DNA of 64,000 bases from Artemisia argyi (lineage: Eukaryota > Streptophyta > Magnoliopsida > Asterales > Asteraceae). The notes under the pieces are model-generated. The model was not told the origin of the DNA and made no database searches. It worked only from the letters and a program-made list of their open reading frames with translations. Both the position numbers and the translations under genes were made by a program. The stretch is from the NCBI GenBank assembly GCA_030686995.1, contig CM060708.1, positions 263,504,544-263,568,543 of the forward strand, written 5' to 3'. This document shows, piece by piece, positions 59,469 to 64,000 of this stretch (position 1 is the stretch's first letter; each line of letters opens with the position of its first letter).

Positions 59469-61030
59469 TGATGAGGCGAAAAATGAACCACTTTTAAGGG
59501 GTCATTTAAGCCCGGAATTGAATTTATTTGATCAAATATTACCCTAAATCGTTCCTTTTGTGATTTTAGGTACTTTGGGAGTGAAATCTGGAAAAGGAAG
59601 CAATTCGGACGTTTTTGGAGCATAAAAGTGAAGAAAACGCCAAAGACTTAATTTTCCTTGCTGGGAACAGTGGATGACGGCGTCAAGAAGACAATCTTGA
59701 CGGCGTCAAGAGTAAAAGTGGTGACGGCCCAGAAGAAACTTGAAGGCGTCACCCAAGGCCATCACGTGTTAACTTGTCAAAACTTGCGCGCGGAGTAGCT
59801 GATATTGTTTTGGTCATAACTTTTGCATACGAACTCGGATTTAGGTGATTCAAAAGCCCACGCGAAAAGGATGAAGAGATCTACAATTTGGTGAAAAAAA
59901 GGTCATGACGGCGTCAAGAGAAACAAGCTGACGCCGTCAAGAAGGGCCGACAGAAAACATGCCTATAAATATAACTTCATAACTTCACTTTTTGTAGGCC
60001 CTAAACCCTAAGGTCGATTCCTGGGTTTAGGTGGGTGTTTTTCCAAAAACTTAGAGGGTTTCAATCACTCCATAAACATCATGTATTTGTTTGATGATTC
60101 TATCTTAATTATGTTTTCCATTATCATTGTTGTTTGCTCTTCTTTGATGATGATTTGCTAATTCACCTTGTGTCTACTTATGATTATGTGAAACTTGTAT
60201 ATAATTGATTAGATCTCATTGATTTCTTGTTGATGTTGTGTCTATCTCCATCAATGAGGGGATTGTTGATGTGTGTGTCTATCTCCATCAATTAAGGCGT
60301 GACAACTTCAATAGATCTAGTTGGTTTAGTTTATAATTCTTGTTTCCTATTGATTCTTGTTTTGATTGAATGAATTCGATGTTAGGCTTAAGAAAACTGG
60401 CAGATCTCCATTGTGTAACATGCTTGAACGTCTTAAGAAACATGAACCGATGTGTACTAGGTTTTTATGGTTGTATTTAATGCATGAGCGAATTCTAGTG
60501 ATCCCATGTTAGGAGCTTCTTAGCCGGCTCGACATAGGAGTGAAGTAGGAGCTTATAGGATTGGGGAGTTAAGTGCGCCACCCCATGAATGGTATTAAGG
60601 AATACAACCCGTCAATTAAAACAAGGTTTTACAATTCAATAGGTAGAATTGGATAGCTAGCAAGGAGTAACATATCATAGGTAGACATGCTTCACTTATC
60701 TTGTAGAACCCTAGTTTACTTTTCTTGTTAATTAGTTTAATTAGTAGCTTTTGGGTTAGTTGATTAGCAACTAATTTCGCCCACTCTCCCAATACCCGAG
60801 ATTTTTACTTGCTTTTCATAAAATATAAAAACACAAAAAGAATCATCCTTCACCTTTAGACCTAGTTAGCTCAATTTCAATCCTAACGACACTATTCCTA
60901 GCTGAACGATCAATCCCCCAGTACTTGTCACTATACTATACTACAACGATCAGGTACACTGCCTGGTGGGGGTTGTAAGCTTCTCGAGATCCCTCGAGAG
61001 GTAAAGCCTGGTACAATTCCTACGCTACCA
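59469..61030 (+). repeat. E2 3' LTR
   Basis: 1,562 bp, TGATGAGGCG to TACGCTACCA, directly followed by the GTTTA duplication and the resumed copia integrase frame. Confidence 0.95.
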
Positions 61031-62504
61031 GTTTACCTCAAAAACGATTTGAAAATGATCAAACATGCATTGCTTGTCTTAAAGGCAAACAACATAAAGC
61101 AACTTGTAAGCCCGAAATTTTTAACTCTATCAATCAATCATTGTTTATGCTGCATATGGACTTATTTGGTCCTACAAATGTTAGAAGTTTGTTGCATAAG
61201 AGATATTGTCTAGTTATTACTGATGACTTTAGTAGATTTACATGGGTATTCTTTTTAGGTACTAAGGATGAGACTTCTAGCATCCTTAAGACCTTCATTA
61301 CAGAGATAGAAAACCTAGTAAGCAAAAGAGTAAAAGTCATTAGATGTGATAATGGGACAGAATTTAAGAATAGAGTTATGGATGATTTCTGCAAAGAAAA
61401 AGGTATTAAAAGAGAATTTAGTGTTGCAAGAACTCCACAACAGAATGGAGTTGCTGAAAGGAAAAATAGAACACTAATAGAAGCTGCTAGAACTATGTTA
61501 GCTGACTCTAAGTTGCCTATAACTTTTTGAGCAGAAGCAGTCAACACTGCTTGCTATGTTCAAAATAGAGTGTTAGTTGTAAAACCTCACAATAAGACAT
61601 CATATGAACTTTTTAGAGGTAGAACTCCTGAAATAGGATTTCTTAGACCTTTTGGATGCATGTGACAATTCTTAATACCTTAGACTATCTTGGAAAGTTT
61701 GATGGTAAAGCAGATGAAGGATTTTTAGTTGGATACTCTATCAATAGCAAAGCATTCAGAGTATACAACATGAGAACTAGAAGAGTAGAAGAAAATCTAC
61801 ATGTGAAGTTTTTGGAAAATAAAACCAATGTAGAAGGTCAAGGTCCCAAATGGCTATTTGATCTTGAATCTCTATCCAAATCAATGAATTATGTGCCTTT
61901 TGTTGCAGAATATAATGAATTTTCAGGTTCACAAACTGCTGATGCAACAAATGGAGAAGGATTAGAGAATGAGGCAAATCAAGATTATATGATAATGCCA
62001 ATATGGACAAATACAAGTGTGGATTCAACTTCAATAATTGGTGAATCTTCTTCTGGAAATTCTAAAGAAGATGTTGAAGATGAATATAAGGAAGAAGGAG
62101 CTAAGGAACAAGAGTTTCAAGTCAGAAGTAACACTGCTGTTTCTGCTGATAAGCAAATCGTTCCCACTGATGAGCAAAATGTTTCTGCTGATGGATCATC
62201 AGAAGAAACACAAGCAAATCTCTCAGACAATGAGGTGGATTTCAACAACCTTCCACCTGATTATCAAGTTCTTTCTACTCCACATTCAAGGATTCACAAA
62301 GTCCACTCCCTGGACAATGTAATTGGAGATGTACAATCAGGAGTGAAGACAAGACAACAATTGATGTCTTCAGATCAACAAGGGCTTCTTGATGCCCTTT
62401 ATGCTTCAAAACATCATGAGTTTTCAAACTCTTGCTTATTTGTATGTTTTCTCTCACAAGATGAACCAAAGAATATTCATAAAGCCCTATAGAATTCAAG
62501 CTGA
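61031..62504 (+). pseudogene. Copia integrase, continued
   Basis: It resumes at the zinc ligands CIACLKGKQHKATC, then the catalytic core: first Asp in HMDLFGP, second in RCDNGTEF, Glu in NGVAERKNR. All three are present. Stops at about 61528 (TGG to TGA) and a one-base loss near 61658 follow. The acidic linker (61960-62230) contains FSADG..-type repeats sharing words with the LTR. TAG and TGA near 62490 and 62502 separate it from reverse transcriptase in the same frame. Confidence 0.85.
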
Positions 62505-63964
62505 TTGGAGGCTATGCAAGAGGAGCTTATTCAGTTTAAGATTCAAAAGGTACGGGTGCTAGTTGATTTACCAAGTGGTGTAAGGGTAATTGGCACTAGA
62601 TGGGTTTTTAGGAATAAAAGGGATGAAAGGGGCATGGTGATAAGAAATAAAGCTAGATTAGTAGCTCAAGGGTACACACAAGAAGAAGGGATAGACTATG
62701 AAGAAGTTTTTGCTCCAGTAGCAAGGATTGAAGCCATTAGACTCTTTTTGGCTTATGCTTCATTTATGGGATTCACAGTTTATCAAATGGATGTCAAGAG
62801 TGCTTTCTTATATGGTACTATTGAAGAGGAGGTGTATGTCTCACAACCTCCTGGTTTTGTTGATCCTGACCATCCAGACAAAGTGTACAGGGTTGTTAAA
62901 GCTCTATATGGCCTACATCAGGCACCAAGAGCTTGGTATGAAACACTGGCTTCCTACTTAATTTCAAATGGATTTCAAAGAGGCAAGATAGATAAGACAC
63001 TTTTCACCAAGAAGCATAAGAAGGATCTTTTGCTAGTTCAAGTGTATGTGGATGATATCATCTTTGGATCTACAAGGAAGGAGATGTGTTTGGAGTTTGA
63101 GAAGCTTATGCACAATAAGTTTCAGATGAGTTCCATGGGGGAACTTACATTCTTTTTGGGTCTGCAGGTTAAACAATCAAGAGAAGGAATCTTTATTAGT
63201 CAAGACAAATATGTTGCAGAGATTCTTAGAAAGTTTCAATTTGCTGATTCCAAAACAACAAGCACACCAATTGATCCTGAGAAGCCACTAATGTGGATGT
63301 ACACACATACAGATCTATGATAGGTTCTTTGATGTATCTTACATCATCAAGACCTGATATCATGTTCTCTGTTTGTGCTTGTGCCAGATATCAAGTAACT
63401 CCTAAGGTTTCTCATTTAACAGCAGTCAAGAGAATTTTTAGATATCTCAAGGGTCAACCTAGGTTGGGTCTGTGGTATTCTAAGGAGTCATCTTTTGACT
63501 TGGTAGCATACTCAGATAGTGATTATGCTGGTGCTAGCTTGGACAGAAAGTCAACAACTGGAGGATGTCAATTCCTTGGGTGTAGACTTATCTCATGGCA
63601 GTGTAAGAAGCAGACAATGGTGGCTACTTCAACAACTGAAGCTGAATATGTAGCTGCTGCAAATTGTTGTGGTCAAGTCCTATGGCTTCAAAACCAACTT
63701 CTTGACTATAGGTACAATTTCTTACATACCATTATTCATATTGATAATAGTAGTACAATTTGCATTATTAAAAATCCAGTGCAACATTCTAAAACAAAAC
63801 ACATTGAAATTTGACATCATTTTATTAGAGATTGCAATGAAAAGAGGTTAATTCAAGTAATGAAAATTGCTTCAGAACAAAACTTTGCAGATCTTCTTAC
63901 AAATGCTTTTGATGTTGGAAGATTTCAGTACTTGGTAGCAGGTATTGGAATGCTTAATCTTTAA
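62505..63964 (+). pseudogene. Copia reverse transcriptase and RNase H
   Basis: Copia reverse transcriptase with [34 protein letters not shown] segment (seen in part), [12 protein letters not shown] and the catalytic YVDD (about 63045-63056). A small deletion and frame change near 63295 precedes RNase [36 protein letters not shown]. One TGA near 63812 (from CGA by context) is followed by a tail ending at 63964. Reverse transcriptase itself is open over about 270 codons. Confidence 0.9.
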
Positions 63965-64000
63965 ATTTTTCAATATAATGTGTTCTTGTATATAGATTTT

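Larger units (their letters stand above)
54272..61030 (+). mobile_element. E2: second E1-family non-autonomous element
   Basis: 6,759 bp flanked by GTTTA at 54267-54271 and 61031-61035, inserted in the copia integrase. LTRs of 1,564 and 1,562 bp differ at few positions. LTR ends, primer site, leader and the 3' noncoding block match E1. The LTR middle and the ORF do not. No reverse transcriptase or integrase of its own. Confidence 0.95.
50204..63999 (+). mobile_element. Decayed Ty1/copia element, split by E2, open to the right
   Basis: 5' LTR, tRNA-iMet primer site, gag, protease, integrase, reverse transcriptase and RNase H in copia order (integrase before reverse transcriptase), with stop codons and frameshifts throughout. 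Integrase is split by E2 at 54272-61030. Coding ends at about 63964; the 3' LTR lies beyond the window. It is older than E2. Confidence 0.95.

Overview
The window is plant nuclear DNA: AT-rich, full of LTR retrotransposons, MITEs and TA microsatellites, with genes broken by plant-type introns. Several repeat-encoded proteins (a gag with an SPVNIM-type protease remnant, an OB-fold HROB-like pseudogene, an RGTDPPI..SFRMK-tailed ORF) are types I recall from predicted proteomes of Asteraceae, especially Anthemideae. I therefore lean to a daisy-family genome, but this is recall and not a search result. Only two cellular genes look intact: a single-exon NF-YB transcription factor (32451-32822, +) and a 12-coding-exon SR34/SR30-type splicing factor (42498-47807, -, with a further 5'UTR exon near 49.2 kb). 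The SR model was built by hand from GT/AG sites. Its exon lengths sum to 846 nt, giving 281 codons plus a stop.  Layout. 1-8.7 kb: no intact gene. It holds short-word repeats, three terminal-inverted-repeat elements edged by TA or CT microsatellites, a probable Helitron (2859-4712), an HROB-like pseudogene (6642-7592) and a 101-bp tandem array (7775-8275). 8.7-15.6 kb: an unknown minus-strand gene split by a 3.2-kb solo LTR with TSD GATAG, then a dispersed repeat split by a 2.2-kb solo-LTR-like insertion. 15.9-23.6 kb: a complete non-autonomous Athila/Tat-like element (E1, TSD ACGGA). 23.8-27.4 kb: a Stowaway MITE, a CACTA mini-element, a LINE-type ORF1 fragment and another MITE. 27.5-29.3 kb: an almost intact PIF/Harbinger transposon (TSD TTA). 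30.9-33 kb: a fold-back MITE, a LINE tail and NF-YB. 35.4-41.5 kb: a minus-strand gag-only copia element (TR-GAG-like, TSD TGTAT) that contains a second non-autonomous LTR element (element C, TSD CAACT) and, in one LTR, a hAT MITE (TSD ACAGGAGT). 42.5-49.2 kb: the SR gene. 49.8-50.1 kb: a PPR-DYW fragment. 50.2-64 kb: a decayed Ty1/copia element running off the right edge, with its integrase split by a second E1-family element (E2, TSD GTTTA).  The main theme is non-autonomous LTR elements. Four distinct ones (E1, E2, element C, TR-GAG) carry LTRs and one ORF each but no reverse transcriptase or integrase. E1 and E2 share LTR ends, a tRNA-Asp-type primer site and about 2.4 kb of 3' noncoding sequence, yet have unrelated ORFs. 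That shared noncoding block repeats a polypurine-like word four times and holds two conserved hairpins. It is the most interesting object here. Coordinates were read by eye, so boundaries of degenerate elements are approximate.
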